Below are positions 24,439 through 32,449 of a stretch of 64,000 bases of DNA, one piece after another. The stretch is from Nocardia brasiliensis IFM 10847. Lineage in GTDB: Bacteria > Actinomycetota > Actinomycetes > Mycobacteriales > Mycobacteriaceae. The notes under the pieces were generated by a model. It had not been told where the DNA came from and searched no databases. It saw only the letters and a program-made list of their open reading frames with translations. Location of the stretch: assembly GCF_000710915.1 (NCBI RefSeq), contig NZ_BAUA01000006.1, forward strand, positions 40,201-104,200. Direction: 5' to 3'. The position numbers were made by a program, and so were the translations under genes. The number at the start of each line of letters is the position of its first letter. Within the stretch, counting starts at the first letter, position 1.

Positions 24439-26469
24439 GTGACATCTCCGATCCTGGCCAAAGGTCAGAACGTTCGATTGCCGGACGATGTGGTTCAGAT
24501 CGACGTCGTGATCGGATGGTCCGAGTCGGAGATAGAGGTCGATGCATCGGCGCTGTTGCTGAGGGCTGACGGAAAGGTCGGCGCCGACAGCGATTTCATC
24601 TTCTACAACCAGCCGGAGTCACCGGACGGCTCGGTCCGGTTTCTCGGTACGAGCGCGACCGAAGCGGGCGCGCAAGCCCGCATCGCGATCGATCTGTCGA
24701 CTGTTTCCGCCGCGGTCCACACCGTCGCGCTGGTCGGCAGTGTCGGCAACGGGACCTTTGGGAACCTCGGCAAACTGACCCTTCGAATAGTCGATGCCGC
24801 CGGGTATTCCCTGGCGGAGTACGTGACCGCCGATGCGACTTCGGAGTCGGCCTTCGTTTTCGGCGAGGTGTACCGGCGGGGCGGCGAATGGAAGGTGCGT
24901 GCTGTCGGGCAGGGCTGGGCCTCCGGACTCGCCGGTCTCGCAACAGATTTCGGTGTCGCCATCGATGAAGACCACGAAGCCGCCGACACGATCGCAGAGA
25001 TCGCCCCCGCCGAGGACCCGCTGCCCGTCGAAGCCGAGGCCATCGAGGTCGTCAGGGTAGCCGATGCGCCGCCGCAGGACACCGCGCCGGTGACCCGCCC
25101 GCAAACCCGCACTCGCGGTGTCCGCACCGCCAAACGAGCGCCACGCAAAGCCAAGCCGACCGAATTCAAACTCGCCGAACTCCACTCCTGGCAGCCGGCT
25201 CCGCTCTTCTCGGTCGTCGGCGTCGGTGCGGGTGAAGAGCAAGAGCGACGCGCCACCTCGGCGCTCGTCGCCACTATGCAAGCGGTACGTCCGTTCGCAC
25301 GCGCCGTCTGCGCCCGAATGGGTGCGCCGGTGGGCACTTTCGAGGGCTACATCGAGGTGCAGTACGAGCGAGGCGATTCGAAGGTCATTCCGGACGCTGT
25401 GCTCAAGGTCTCGCGCGGTAGCCGGGTGTGGACGGGGCTGCTCGAGGTCAAGACGGGCAACGGCAAGCTCCGACGCGACCAGCTCGAGAGCTACCTCGAC
25501 GTGGCGCGCAAGAGGAAGTACGACGTAGTGGTCAGCCTGTCGAACGACATTCCGGCCGGGCCGGGCGAGCTCCCTGTCGAGGTGGACCGTCGCAAACTCA
25601 CCAAGGTCGCACTGCGACACCTGTCTTGGTCGGAGGTGGCGCATGAGGCGCGAATGCTGCTCTCGCACGGCGGCATCGACAACGACCTGCACGCCTGGAT
25701 CCTGCGCGAGTTCCTGCGCTATCTGGATCATCCGCGGTCAGGCGCAGCGGAATTCGTCGACATGGGTAGGCATTGGGTCGCGGTCCGCGACGCCGTTGTC
25801 GCCGGCACCTTGCGTGCCGGTGATCAGAAGGCTCTGACCGTCGCCGATACCTGGGTCGCGCTGTCGCGTCACCTCGCATTGCGGCTGACCGCCGAGCTCG
25901 GGGTGACCGTCACGCATGTGCTGCCTCGCAGGCATCGCGCCGATCCCCGGGCCCGGAGTGCGGCGGTGGCCGAACACCTCGCCGCCGACGGGTGTTTCGA
26001 GGCAGTGCTGCGAATCCCCGATACCGCGGGCGATCTCGTCGTTGTCGCGGATGTACGAACGAACAAGATCCGCTGCCGCACCACGCTGGACGCACCGAAC
26101 GAAGGCACTTCGGGGCGCCGATTGGCTTGGCTGCTGAGGCAATTGAGCAGCGCACCGGGCGACGTCCAAGTCGAAGCAGTCTTCGCTGAACGAGGAAACG
26201 AGACCTGCGAACACCTTGCCACCGTGCGGGCTGACCCGAAGGTGCTCACGAACGACCGCGTCGGCTCGATCGTGTCCTTCGCGCTGGAGCAGACGTTTCC
26301 GATGGGTAGCCGACGGTCGGGTACCGCCGCGAGTTTCATCGCCAGCGTGACCTCGGCCACCGATGCCTTCTACGGCTCGGTCGTGCAGCCGCTACGAGGG
26401 TGGGTGCCCGCTGCACCGAAACAACCCGAACCGTCGGTCGCGGACGTGGTGGCCGCCGCCGAGGACTGA
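24439..26469 (+). CDS. TerD domain fused to PD-(D/E)XK nuclease-like domain
   Basis: A 676-residue two-part protein starting at GTG after AAGGGG. Residues about 1-175 form a TerD domain ('LAKGQNVRLPDD', 'IDVVIGW', 'DFIFYNQPESPDGSVRFLG', then the acidic 'AQARIAIDLSTV'), a Ca2+-binding stress fold. A Pro/Ala/basic linker (about 190-240) follows. The next domain contains 'KVIPDAVLKV' (Pro318-Asp319) and 'TGLLEVKTGNGKLRRDQLESYL' (Glu336-x-Lys338), with spacing as in PD-(D/E)XK nucleases. The C-terminal 300 residues are unrecognised, but include 'RRLAWLLRQLS' and a conserved-looking 'GSRRSGTAASFIASVTSATDAFY'. There are no other ter genes nearby. A role in DNA damage or phage response is inference. 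Confidence 0.75.
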   Translation: MTSPILAKGQNVRLPDDVVQIDVVIGWSESEIEVDASALLLRADGKVGADSDFIFYNQPESPDGSVRFLGTSATEAGAQARIAIDLSTVSAAVHTVALVGSVGNGTFGNLGKLTLRIVDAAGYSLAEYVTADATSESAFVFGEVYRRGGEWKVRAVGQGWASGLAGLATDFGVAIDEDHEAADTIAEIAPAEDPLPVEAEAIEVVRVADAPPQDTAPVTRPQTRTRGVRTAKRAPRKAKPTEFKLAELHSWQPAPLFSVVGVGAGEEQERRATSALVATMQAVRPFARAVCARMGAPVGTFEGYIEVQYERGDSKVIPDAVLKVSRGSRVWTGLLEVKTGNGKLRRDQLESYLDVARKRKYDVVVSLSNDIPAGPGELPVEVDRRKLTKVALRHLSWSEVAHEARMLLSHGGIDNDLHAWILREFLRYLDHPRSGAAEFVDMGRHWVAVRDAVVAGTLRAGDQKALTVADTWVALSRHLALRLTAELGVTVTHVLPRRHRADPRARSAAVAEHLAADGCFEAVLRIPDTAGDLVVVADVRTNKIRCRTTLDAPNEGTSGRRLAWLLRQLSSAPGDVQVEAVFAERGNETCEHLATVRADPKVLTNDRVGSIVSFALEQTFPMGSRRSGTAASFIASVTSATDAFYGSVVQPLRGWVPAAPKQPEPSVADVVAAAED

Positions 26470-26557
26470 TCTCGGGTCGGACCGAACCGGCGCGACGAAC
26501 GGGCCCGGCCGGGAAACCCGGGCGGCGAGGGGCCGCCGCGCCGGCGCTACCGGTGGG

Positions 26558-26929
26558 TCAGACCTCGAGGTCTTCCTCTATGCCTTTTAGGCGGTGGCGG
26601 GCGAGGGCGAGGTTGGCGCGGGTGCGGTCGAGGGCGAGATAGAGGAACAGGCCCTTGGATTTTCGGCCGCTCATGGGACGGATGATGTGGTACTGGCTGG
26701 AAAGGGAGATAAGGATGTCCTCGATGCCTTCGTTGAGGCCGAGCTGTTCGATGGTGCGCATCTTGGCGCGCACCACCTCGGTGTTGCCGGCGGCGGCGAC
26801 CTGCAGATCGAGGGCTTTGGAACTGCCGAGTGTGCCGAGCGCCATCCCGCTGTTGTAGTCCACGACCGCGGCGCCGAGCGCGCCGTCGATCACCATCATG
26901 TCTTTCAGCGACAGATCCAGATTGGACAT
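26558..26929 (-). CDS. Roadblock/LC7-like protein 1
   Basis: A 123-residue protein with the roadblock fold: the first strands 'VIDGALGAAVVDYNSGMALGTLG' (ligand-free platform), a helix 'AAAGNTEVVRAKMRTIEQLG', then 'IEDILISLSSQYHIIRPM', 'GLFLYLALDRTRANLALARHRL'. Such proteins dimerise and regulate small Ras-like GTPases, as in the MglA/MglB and conservon systems. It is third of three roadblock-like genes on this strand, 11 bp after the second. No GTPase gene is adjacent. Confidence 0.78.
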   Translation of the reverse strand: MSNLDLSLKDMMVIDGALGAAVVDYNSGMALGTLGSSKALDLQVAAAGNTEVVRAKMRTIEQLGLNEGIEDILISLSSQYHIIRPMSGRKSKGLFLYLALDRTRANLALARHRLKGIEEDLEV

Positions 26930-26940
26930 GTCTGTTCCTC

Positions 26941-27378
26941 TCATTCGGTGTGTGTTGTCTGGTCTGTGCCGAAGTCGTTCGCCAGCATGTGGTCGGCGAT
27001 GGCGCGGGCCACCGGCCGTGACTCCAGGTGCAGCCGGCCGACATTCACGTCGGGCCCGGCCAGAACGGTCAGCGAGGTCCACCCCGCCGCGTAGATCACC
27101 ACGTGTCCTTCGCTGCCGCGCACCACGACCTCGTGGAACCCGCCACCGTGCGCGGTGGTCGTCAGCCGATAGGACAGCGACAGCTGCGCGGCCGCCAGGG
27201 CGGCCATGCCGCCGGGCTCGATGTGCGGTGGTAAATCGTGGGCGACGAGCAACCCGTCGCTGGACGCGACCAGCGCGCCGGTCAGCTGCGGGACCCGTTC
27301 GCGAAGCAGCTTCAGCTCCCCCAGTACGGTCGTGTTCAATTCCGGTGCGGTCATCGCCACCTTGGTCAACCTTCCCAT
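26941..27378 (-). CDS. Roadblock/LC7-like protein 2
   Basis: A 145-residue roadblock-domain protein, with the best match to the conservon-type family: 'VPQLTGALVASSDGLLVAHDL' followed by 'GGMAALAAAQLSLSYRLTTT', 'FHEVVVRGSEGHVVIYAAG' and 'SLTVLAGPDVNVGRLHLESRPVA'. The ATG at 27378 has GGAG upstream; 27354 is an alternative. It would act as the GTPase-activating or scaffold component, yet the usual partners (sensor kinase, DUF742 protein, GTPase) are not in this locus. Confidence 0.85.
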   Translation of the reverse strand: MGRLTKVAMTAPELNTTVLGELKLLRERVPQLTGALVASSDGLLVAHDLPPHIEPGGMAALAAAQLSLSYRLTTTAHGGGFHEVVVRGSEGHVVIYAAGWTSLTVLAGPDVNVGRLHLESRPVARAIADHMLANDFGTDQTTHTE

Positions 27379-27444
27379 CAAATCTCCGAGCAATTTCCTT
27401 CGCGCGGTCACGGGTCCTCCCAAGCTGCCCCTCGGACTTGCGCC

Positions 27445-27828
27445 TCAACGCTCATGATCGGCCGCAGCGAATTCCGCGAGAATTCCCCGCAGCCGGTATC
27501 GGGCCAGCGCCAGATTTCCGGTGTCACCATCGAACAGGACGTGCACGAAGAGCTGCCCGGCGAAATCTCCGGGCAGCGGGTTCAAGAGGTGATAGGCGTG
27601 CGTTCCGCATACGATGATCTCGGTGTCGTCGGAACCGGTCGCGAGCGCCGTGCAGTGCAACACCGAACGCACGATATCGGTTGTGGCAGCGGCATCTTCG
27701 TGTTGATCGACCAGGTCGTGCCGACCCGCCGCGGCGATCGCGAGACCGCTCGTACCGTCCACTAGTGTCGTACTGCACGCACCGGGTATATCCATAATGC
27801 GCGCAAGGCAGCCGTCGATATCGAGCAC
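27445..27828 (-). CDS. Roadblock/LC7-like protein 3
   Basis: A 127-residue protein starting at GTG (27828) behind GAGGAG. 'LARIMDIPGACSTTLVDGTSGLAIAAAG', 'IVRSVLHCTAL', 'TEIIVCGTHAYHLLNPL' and 'LFVHVLFDGDTGNLALARYRLRGIL' follow the same strand-helix order as the downstream roadblock proteins, and the last segment closely parallels the end of protein 1. It is first of the three, with 66 bp to the next gene. The divergent promoter region towards the prenyltransferase gene lies upstream. Confidence 0.75.
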   Translation of the reverse strand: MLDIDGCLARIMDIPGACSTTLVDGTSGLAIAAAGRHDLVDQHEDAAATTDIVRSVLHCTALATGSDDTEIIVCGTHAYHLLNPLPGDFAGQLFVHVLFDGDTGNLALARYRLRGILAEFAAADHER

Positions 27829-28212
27829 GCGCTCCTCGCCTGTTCTGTAAGGGTTGAGGATTCCAGACGCTACACACCGTCTCCGCGTGTTGTACGGCAA
27901 ACGCGGGGGGAATTCGCAGCAGCGCGGCATTTACCGAGGATACGTCCTAAATATACCTCGCAGTATTTAATACCCAACAGTTTCAATACCTTTCGGTACA
28001 GCCTCGGACAGCGAAAAGCTACCTTTCGGTTTCCTCGGCCCAGACGCCGCTCCACCGCCCGCTCAGTCAACGCTTCAACTTTCCTGCCCACTTCGCCGTA
28101 TCCTGCGCCGAGACCGACTATCGTGTCCCCTCGGACGTCGTGTCGGTCCATCCGTTCCCACAGCCATCGGCGGCTCGGGCAGCCTGTGGCGGTTGCATAT
28201 TCGAGGTGACTG
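27829..28212. other. Divergent intergenic region, AT-rich core with 11-bp direct repeats
   Basis: These 384 bp separate the roadblock operon from the prenyltransferase gene. The middle (about 27935-28030) is much more AT-rich than its surroundings, and includes the short palindrome TATTTAATA. TACCTTTCGGT occurs twice, at 27987-27997 and 28020-28030, exactly 33 bp apart (about three helical turns), which suggests a binding site for a dimeric regulator. No coding frame is convincing. Confidence 0.5.
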
Positions 28213-29109
28213 ATGAGTTCTACCGCAGTGGTGACGCTCGACAGCCTGCGCCGGGATCTGCGCGAGTACGCGCGCCTGGCCGAGGTCGGTTACGACCCGG
28301 CGGTCGTGGACCCCGTACTGGAGCCGCTCGCCGATCTGTGGACGAATTCCGTTGTCGCCGTGCGCACCACCACGCATCCGGTGCCCGAGCGCGACGTCAA
28401 TGTGCGTTTGATGCACGCGGGCGAGCCGACCGGACTCGTCACCACCCTGCGTGACGCCGGGCTGATCACCTACACCGGACATCCGATGGAGGAGCTGCTG
28501 GCCGCGGTCAGCGCGGCCGTGCCCGCCCGGGCCGGTGTCGATGTCGCCCTGTCCGAAGGTGTCCAGAAGATTTGGCTGATCTTCCCCGAACTGCTGAGCG
28601 TGGAACAGATGCTCGCCTTCCCCGGGATACCCGAGGCGGCCCGTGCGCACGCCGAGCACCTGTCCCGCTACGGCGGCCGGATCGGTATCCTCGCAGTCGA
28701 TTTCGCGGCCCGCACGATGAATCTGTACTCGAACGTCTTCGAACCGGGCAGCCTCGGCTCGGCCGATATCGCCGAGATCCTGGCCGACCTCGACTTCACG
28801 GCGGCGACCGAGGAGGAGCTCGCGCTACTCGGGCGCACCTTCAATATCTATCGCACCTTCTCCTGGACTTCCGCACGCATGCAACGCATTTGCTTCCCGC
28901 TGCGGGTGCAGGCCGCGAGCTTCCCGACCCACCTGCATCCGGTGCTGGCCCGCTTCGTCGAGGGCGCGCCCTTCGTCGACCCGGACACGCGCGGCTTCGT
29001 CTTCTACGCCGCGTACGGCCCCACCGATCGCTACTACAAGGTCCAAGCCGAATACGCTACCGGCCGGCCGGTCACCTTCCCCGGCGGCACCGCGCCCCGC
29101 GTCAACTGA
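28213..29109 (+). CDS. Aromatic prenyltransferase, ABBA (CloQ/NphB) family
   Basis: A 298-residue soluble prenyltransferase. Features of the ABBA barrel family are visible: 'YDPAVVDPVLEPLADLWTNSVVAVRTTTH', the paired strands 'VNVRLMHAGE', 'DVALSEGVQKIWLIFPELLSVEQML', 'GRIGILAVDFAARTMNLYSNVF', and 'RGFVFYAAYGPTDRYYKVQAEY'. Unlike UbiA-type enzymes it has no membrane helices or DDxxD. Family members transfer dimethylallyl or geranyl groups to phenols, indoles or phenazines. GAGGTG precedes the ATG. No aromatic-substrate biosynthetic genes are adjacent, so the acceptor is unknown. A small gene follows that may be cotranscribed. Confidence 0.85.
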   Translation: MSSTAVVTLDSLRRDLREYARLAEVGYDPAVVDPVLEPLADLWTNSVVAVRTTTHPVPERDVNVRLMHAGEPTGLVTTLRDAGLITYTGHPMEELLAAVSAAVPARAGVDVALSEGVQKIWLIFPELLSVEQMLAFPGIPEAARAHAEHLSRYGGRIGILAVDFAARTMNLYSNVFEPGSLGSADIAEILADLDFTAATEEELALLGRTFNIYRTFSWTSARMQRICFPLRVQAASFPTHLHPVLARFVEGAPFVDPDTRGFVFYAAYGPTDRYYKVQAEYATGRPVTFPGGTAPRVN

Positions 29110-29168
29110 CGCGCCGCACAACGGCGGCGGCGACGCTGACAACCCTTCAGCCGCAAGGTGTCCGGCGA

Positions 29169-29411
29169 ATGGGGAGAAACGAGTGGGCGTCGCGCCGCGA
29201 TGGGGAGGGTATGCGTAGCGACGTACTCACCTGCAGGGAGCGGCGGCAGGTCGTGCGACGGCTCGTCGCCCTGTGCCATCAGATGAACGAACTCATCGAT
29301 GTTGCGGAGGCCGAATCGTCGGAGCTGCTGATCGCCCAGGCGCACACCACCTGCCGACTATTGCAGGATCTGGTCCTGGACATGGTCGCGGCCGAGAGCA
29401 AGATCCGCTGA
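29169..29411 (+). CDS. Small protein of unknown function
   Basis: An 80-residue protein (66 if the ATG at 29211 is used), basic at the N terminus and with a helical, coiled-coil-like core: 'RRQVVRRLVALCHQMNELIDVAEAESSELLIAQAH' and 'LLQDLVLDMVAAESKIR'. It contains three Cys. No family is recognised. It lies 59 bp after the prenyltransferase stop on the same strand and might be part of that unit. Confidence 0.45.
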   Translation: MGRNEWASRRDGEGMRSDVLTCRERRQVVRRLVALCHQMNELIDVAEAESSELLIAQAHTTCRLLQDLVLDMVAAESKIR

Positions 29412-29559
29412 GCGACCGAGCCGCGACGACATCGCCGAGATTGTTTCGGCGTGTCGACAATCCGCGGGGGTGACCGAGCCGAACTCAGATGTGTAGGCAT
29501 CGATGTTTCGGAACGAGGTCACCATGCGCACACCGGGATTGCCCGGTATCGCGAGTCGC

Positions 29560-29955
29560 TCAGGCGGCCAGCGCGGCGCGCCAGCACCAGGTATCGGTGT
29601 ATTGATGCAGCGCGCTGATCTTGCCGTCGGCCACGCGCCACAGATGGGCGAACTCCGCGCGCACGGGTTTGCCGGTCGCGCGTGCCGTACCGCGATAGTG
29701 CCCGGTGACGAGCACCGCGCCATCCTCGGTGTCGTACCAGGCCTCGGCGTAGGGCGCGATATCGAAGTCCTGGCCGACGGGCCCCCACACCGTGGCCAGC
29801 GCGACCTCCGGACCGTGCGGCGCGAAGTCGGTCACGCTGGGCATCCCCGGCGCCACCTCGGCCGCGAACTGCGGATGCAGGGCGGCCAAGATCGCGGCGC
29901 CGCTATTGGCCTGTGTCGCCAGATAGAACTGATTCACCACATCTCTGTTGTTCAT
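29560..29955 (-). CDS. SnoaL-like/NTF2-fold protein
   Basis: A 131-residue protein of the NTF2-like superfamily. 'VVNQFYLATQANSGAAILAALHPQFAAEVAPGMP' is the typical first helix pair, and 'YRGTARATGKPVRAEFAHLWRVADGKISALHQYTDTW' the sheet with the conserved His/Tyr/Asp end. SnoaL-like members include polyketide cyclases, epoxide hydrolases and ring hydroxylation partners, and many have no known function. An 18-bp near-palindrome lies just upstream, suggesting control by a TetR- or MarR-type repressor. Confidence 0.78.
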   Translation of the reverse strand: MNNRDVVNQFYLATQANSGAAILAALHPQFAAEVAPGMPSVTDFAPHGPEVALATVWGPVGQDFDIAPYAEAWYDTEDGAVLVTGHYRGTARATGKPVRAEFAHLWRVADGKISALHQYTDTWCWRAALAA

Positions 29956-29965
29956 ACCCACAATA

Positions 29966-29983
29966 TTAGAGTGATCATTCTAA
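29966..29983. promoter_or_regulatory. Probable repressor operator upstream of the SnoaL-like gene
   Basis: TTAGAGTGATCATTCTAA is palindromic at all but one base pair and starts 11 bp before the SnoaL-like start codon. Sites of this form (TAGAxTGATCAxTCTA core) are typical of TetR-family repressors. No TetR gene is in the immediate vicinity, so the regulator would be encoded elsewhere. Confidence 0.5.
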
Positions 29984-30201
29984 ATCGACCAGACGCGGGG
30001 GCAGTGATCAAAGGCACAACCGACTTCGCGCCGAGATCGGTTGCGGGCCATAGCCGACACGCATATCCGACCGGACGATTCGCGCGGCGTTTGCGGTGTC
30101 ACGATGACACCGTGCGGCTATCATTTGGTTAATCGTTCCGTGTACCGGGGGTCGGGTGGTGCCGAGGAGCGGCTCGGCAAGGCAGACAAGGCAGGGGTTG
30201 A

Positions 30202-30708
30202 GTGGCCACGATCGCGCAACTGAGGGCAATTCTGGCAGTGCTGCACATCGACCCCGGCGATATCGATGCCCTCGCCACCGACAACAGCGATCCGGCGGTC
30301 GAGCGCGCCAAACTGGCCGCGCTGTTGCAACGGGTGTTCAGCAGCGAACTGCGCAGCGCGGTGACCAACACGCCGGACCAGCAGGAGCTGGCCCGGCGCT
30401 GGACCGCGGCGAGCACCCAGCCCGCACTGGACGGCGAGAACGCCACCGAACAGGCCCATTTCGACGCGCACTGGCTGCACAACCGGATCGACGCGCTGGC
30501 CCCGCGCCATCTCTCCGATCAGGCCCCGGTGCTGCTCGACGCCGCGGCCCGCGCCGCCGAGGCCGCACAGGTGCTGCTGTCCCTGAGCAGCGGAAACCCG
30601 CACGGCGACGGCACCGAATCGCTCTGGCAGACCGCCCTGGACGACCTGGCCTCGGCCTTCCATCTGATCAACGACGAGCACAACGCGATCACCCAGCCGA
30701 TCGAATAG
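30202..30708 (+). CDS. Conserved-looking helical protein of unknown function
   Basis: A 168-residue protein starting at GTG, with CAGGGG upstream. The content is strongly helical and Ala/Leu-rich, without a signal peptide or membrane segment: 'IAQLRAILAVLHIDPGDIDALA', 'VERAKLAALLQRVFSSELRSAV', 'LLDAAARAAEAAQVLLSLSSG'. It ends 3 bp before the stop of the convergent ABC permease gene. I do not recognise it, and it need not belong to the biosynthetic cluster. Confidence 0.55.
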   Translation: MATIAQLRAILAVLHIDPGDIDALATDNSDPAVERAKLAALLQRVFSSELRSAVTNTPDQQELARRWTAASTQPALDGENATEQAHFDAHWLHNRIDALAPRHLSDQAPVLLDAAARAAEAAQVLLSLSSGNPHGDGTESLWQTALDDLASAFHLINDEHNAITQPIE

Positions 30709-30711
30709 CGC

Positions 30712-31503
30712 TCAGCTACGGCCGACCTTGCTGTGGCTGAGCCGGAATCGGAACAGGGCGACCAGTCCGCCGACGACGCCGACGCCGAGCAGGATCAGGC
30801 AGGGCACGACGATGTCGGCGAATCCGGCTCCGCGCAGGATGACGTCCTGGTAACCCTTCAGCGCCCAGTACTGCGGCGTGAACGGCGACAAAGCCTGCGC
30901 CCAACCGGGCAGCGTGTCGCGCGGCGTGATCGTGCCCGCCAGCCCGCCGATGGCCAGCGAACCGACCTGCGCCATGATCGAGAGCTGGTCGATGGTGCGG
31001 CACAGCGAGACGAGCGCGATGCCGAAGCCCCAGGTCGCCACCATGAGCGAGGCGCTGATCGGGAGCAGCAGCCAGACCGAGCCCTTGCTGTGCAGGTCCC
31101 ACAGTGTGAAGGCGACCAGCCACAGGATGCTCAGGTGCACCACCGAGAACAGCACCGACGGAAGCGATTTGCCGAGGATGATCTCCCCGGCGCGCACGGG
31201 CGCGGCACGCAGCCGATCCCAGGTTCCCCACTCGTGCTCGCGGAAGAACGAGGCGCCGAGCAGGGTTGTGATGAAGAACGCGAACATCACGATGGTGCCC
31301 GGCCCCGCCTGCTCGATGCCACTGGCGTTGGGGAACCCGCCGAAGAAGCGCAGCTGCGCCTTGTTCGCCGGGGTCAGGAACGCCATCATGCCGATGGGCA
31401 GCACCGTGAGCACGATGAGCTGGGCCGGATCCGACCGAATGCGGCGCAGGTCCGCCCAGGACAGCGCGCGCACCCGATCGACGGCGGAGTCATGCAACAG
31501 CAT
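30712..31503 (-). CDS. ABC-2 type transporter permease
   Basis: A 263-residue integral membrane protein with about six hydrophobic segments, including 'LIVLTVLPIGMMAFL', 'GTIVMFAFFITTLLGASFF' followed by 'REHEWGTWDRLRAAPV' (the typical E-x-G-x(3-4)-L-R-A-P loop of ABC-2 permeases), 'LLLPISASLMVATWGFGIALV' and 'IVVPCLILLGVGVVGGLVALF'. Its start overlaps the end of the ATPase gene by 14 bp. With it, the gene forms a two-part exporter at the 3' end of the NRPS/PKS operon and probably exports the product. Confidence 0.87.
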   Translation of the reverse strand: MLLHDSAVDRVRALSWADLRRIRSDPAQLIVLTVLPIGMMAFLTPANKAQLRFFGGFPNASGIEQAGPGTIVMFAFFITTLLGASFFREHEWGTWDRLRAAPVRAGEIILGKSLPSVLFSVVHLSILWLVAFTLWDLHSKGSVWLLLPISASLMVATWGFGIALVSLCRTIDQLSIMAQVGSLAIGGLAGTITPRDTLPGWAQALSPFTPQYWALKGYQDVILRGAGFADIVVPCLILLGVGVVGGLVALFRFRLSHSKVGRS

Positions 31504-32449
31504 CTCGGATCCCTTCGACGGGCTGGTCGTCGCCGGCCGCGGCCGCGCGCATGATCGCCAGGTAGGCGTTCTCCAGGTTGGGGTGCCGGATCTCCGCGGC
31601 AAGCAGTTGCTCGGTATCGGTGTCCAGCGTGGTGAACAGCTGCGCGAGCAGTTGGCCGGGCGCGTTCGTCGGAATCTCGAGCCGGCGCGCTTCGACCACG
31701 GCGGCGCCCGGCGCGGCGAGGAACCCGCCGAGACTCGCGGGGATCTCGGTGGCGAATTCGAGGCTCACCGCCGCCTGCGCGTGGCGCTCGATCAGGTCGG
31801 CGGCACTCCCCTGCGCCAGGATTCGGCCCTGATGCAGCACGACCACCCGGGCCCCGAGCACCTCGAGTTCGGGCAGATAGTGGGTCGCGTACACCACCGC
31901 CGCGCCGCGATCTGCGAGGTGGCGCACCTCGTCGAGCAGGTCTTGCCGGGCCGAGACGTCCGCGCCCACGGTCGGCTCGTCCAGCCACAGCACGTCCGGC
32001 TCGTGCAGCAGCGCCATCGCGGTGTGCAGCCGACGCTGCTGACCGCCGGAGAGCTGGTGCGCCCGGGTGGGCAGAAACGGCGTGATGCCGAGCCGAGTGG
32101 CGACCTCATCGATCCGCGCGGGCAGTTCCTTGCGGCCCACACCCATCAGCTTGCCGAAGAAGGTCAGGTTCTCCCGCGCGGTCAGCGTGGGGTACACGCC
32201 GAGTTCCTGCGGCGCGAAACCCAGCTTGCGCCGGGCCAGGCGCGGCTCGGTCGCGAGGTCGATGTCGTCGATCCGGACCGTCCCCGAGTCGGCGGGGGTA
32301 AGGCCCGCGACGATGGACGCCGTGGTGGTCTTGCCCGCGCCGTTCGGACCGAGCAGGCCGACGATCTCGCCGGGTCGCACGAGCAGGTCGACTCCGGTGA
32401 GCACCTGTTTCCTACCGTACGACTTGTTCAGATCGCAGATCTCCAGCAT
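31490..32449 (-). CDS. ABC transporter ATP-binding protein
   Basis: A 319-residue ATPase with Walker A 'GLLGPNGAGKTTT', Q-loop 'GFAPQELGVY', signature 'LSGGQQRRLHTAMAL', Walker B 'VLWLDEPTVGAD' and H-loop 'YATHYLPE'. A C-terminal extension of about 80 residues is typical of DrrA-type drug exporters (DrrA/NodI/CcmA group). The ATG at 32449 follows GAGGAGG and lies inside the end of the MaoC-SDR gene. Works with the adjacent permease. Confidence 0.92.
   Translation of the reverse strand: MLEICDLNKSYGRKQVLTGVDLLVRPGEIVGLLGPNGAGKTTTASIVAGLTPADSGTVRIDDIDLATEPRLARRKLGFAPQELGVYPTLTARENLTFFGKLMGVGRKELPARIDEVATRLGITPFLPTRAHQLSGGQQRRLHTAMALLHEPDVLWLDEPTVGADVSARQDLLDEVRHLADRGAAVVYATHYLPELEVLGARVVVLHQGRILAQGSAADLIERHAQAAVSLEFATEIPASLGGFLAAPGAAVVEARRLEIPTNAPGQLLAQLFTTLDTDTEQLLAAEIRHPNLENAYLAIMRAAAAGDDQPVEGIRDAVA

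Noticed and set aside
26558..27828. Complete conservon (kinase, roadblock, DUF742, GTPase)
   Set aside because: Only roadblock-like proteins are present. No sensor kinase, DUF742 protein or GTPase gene lies next to them.
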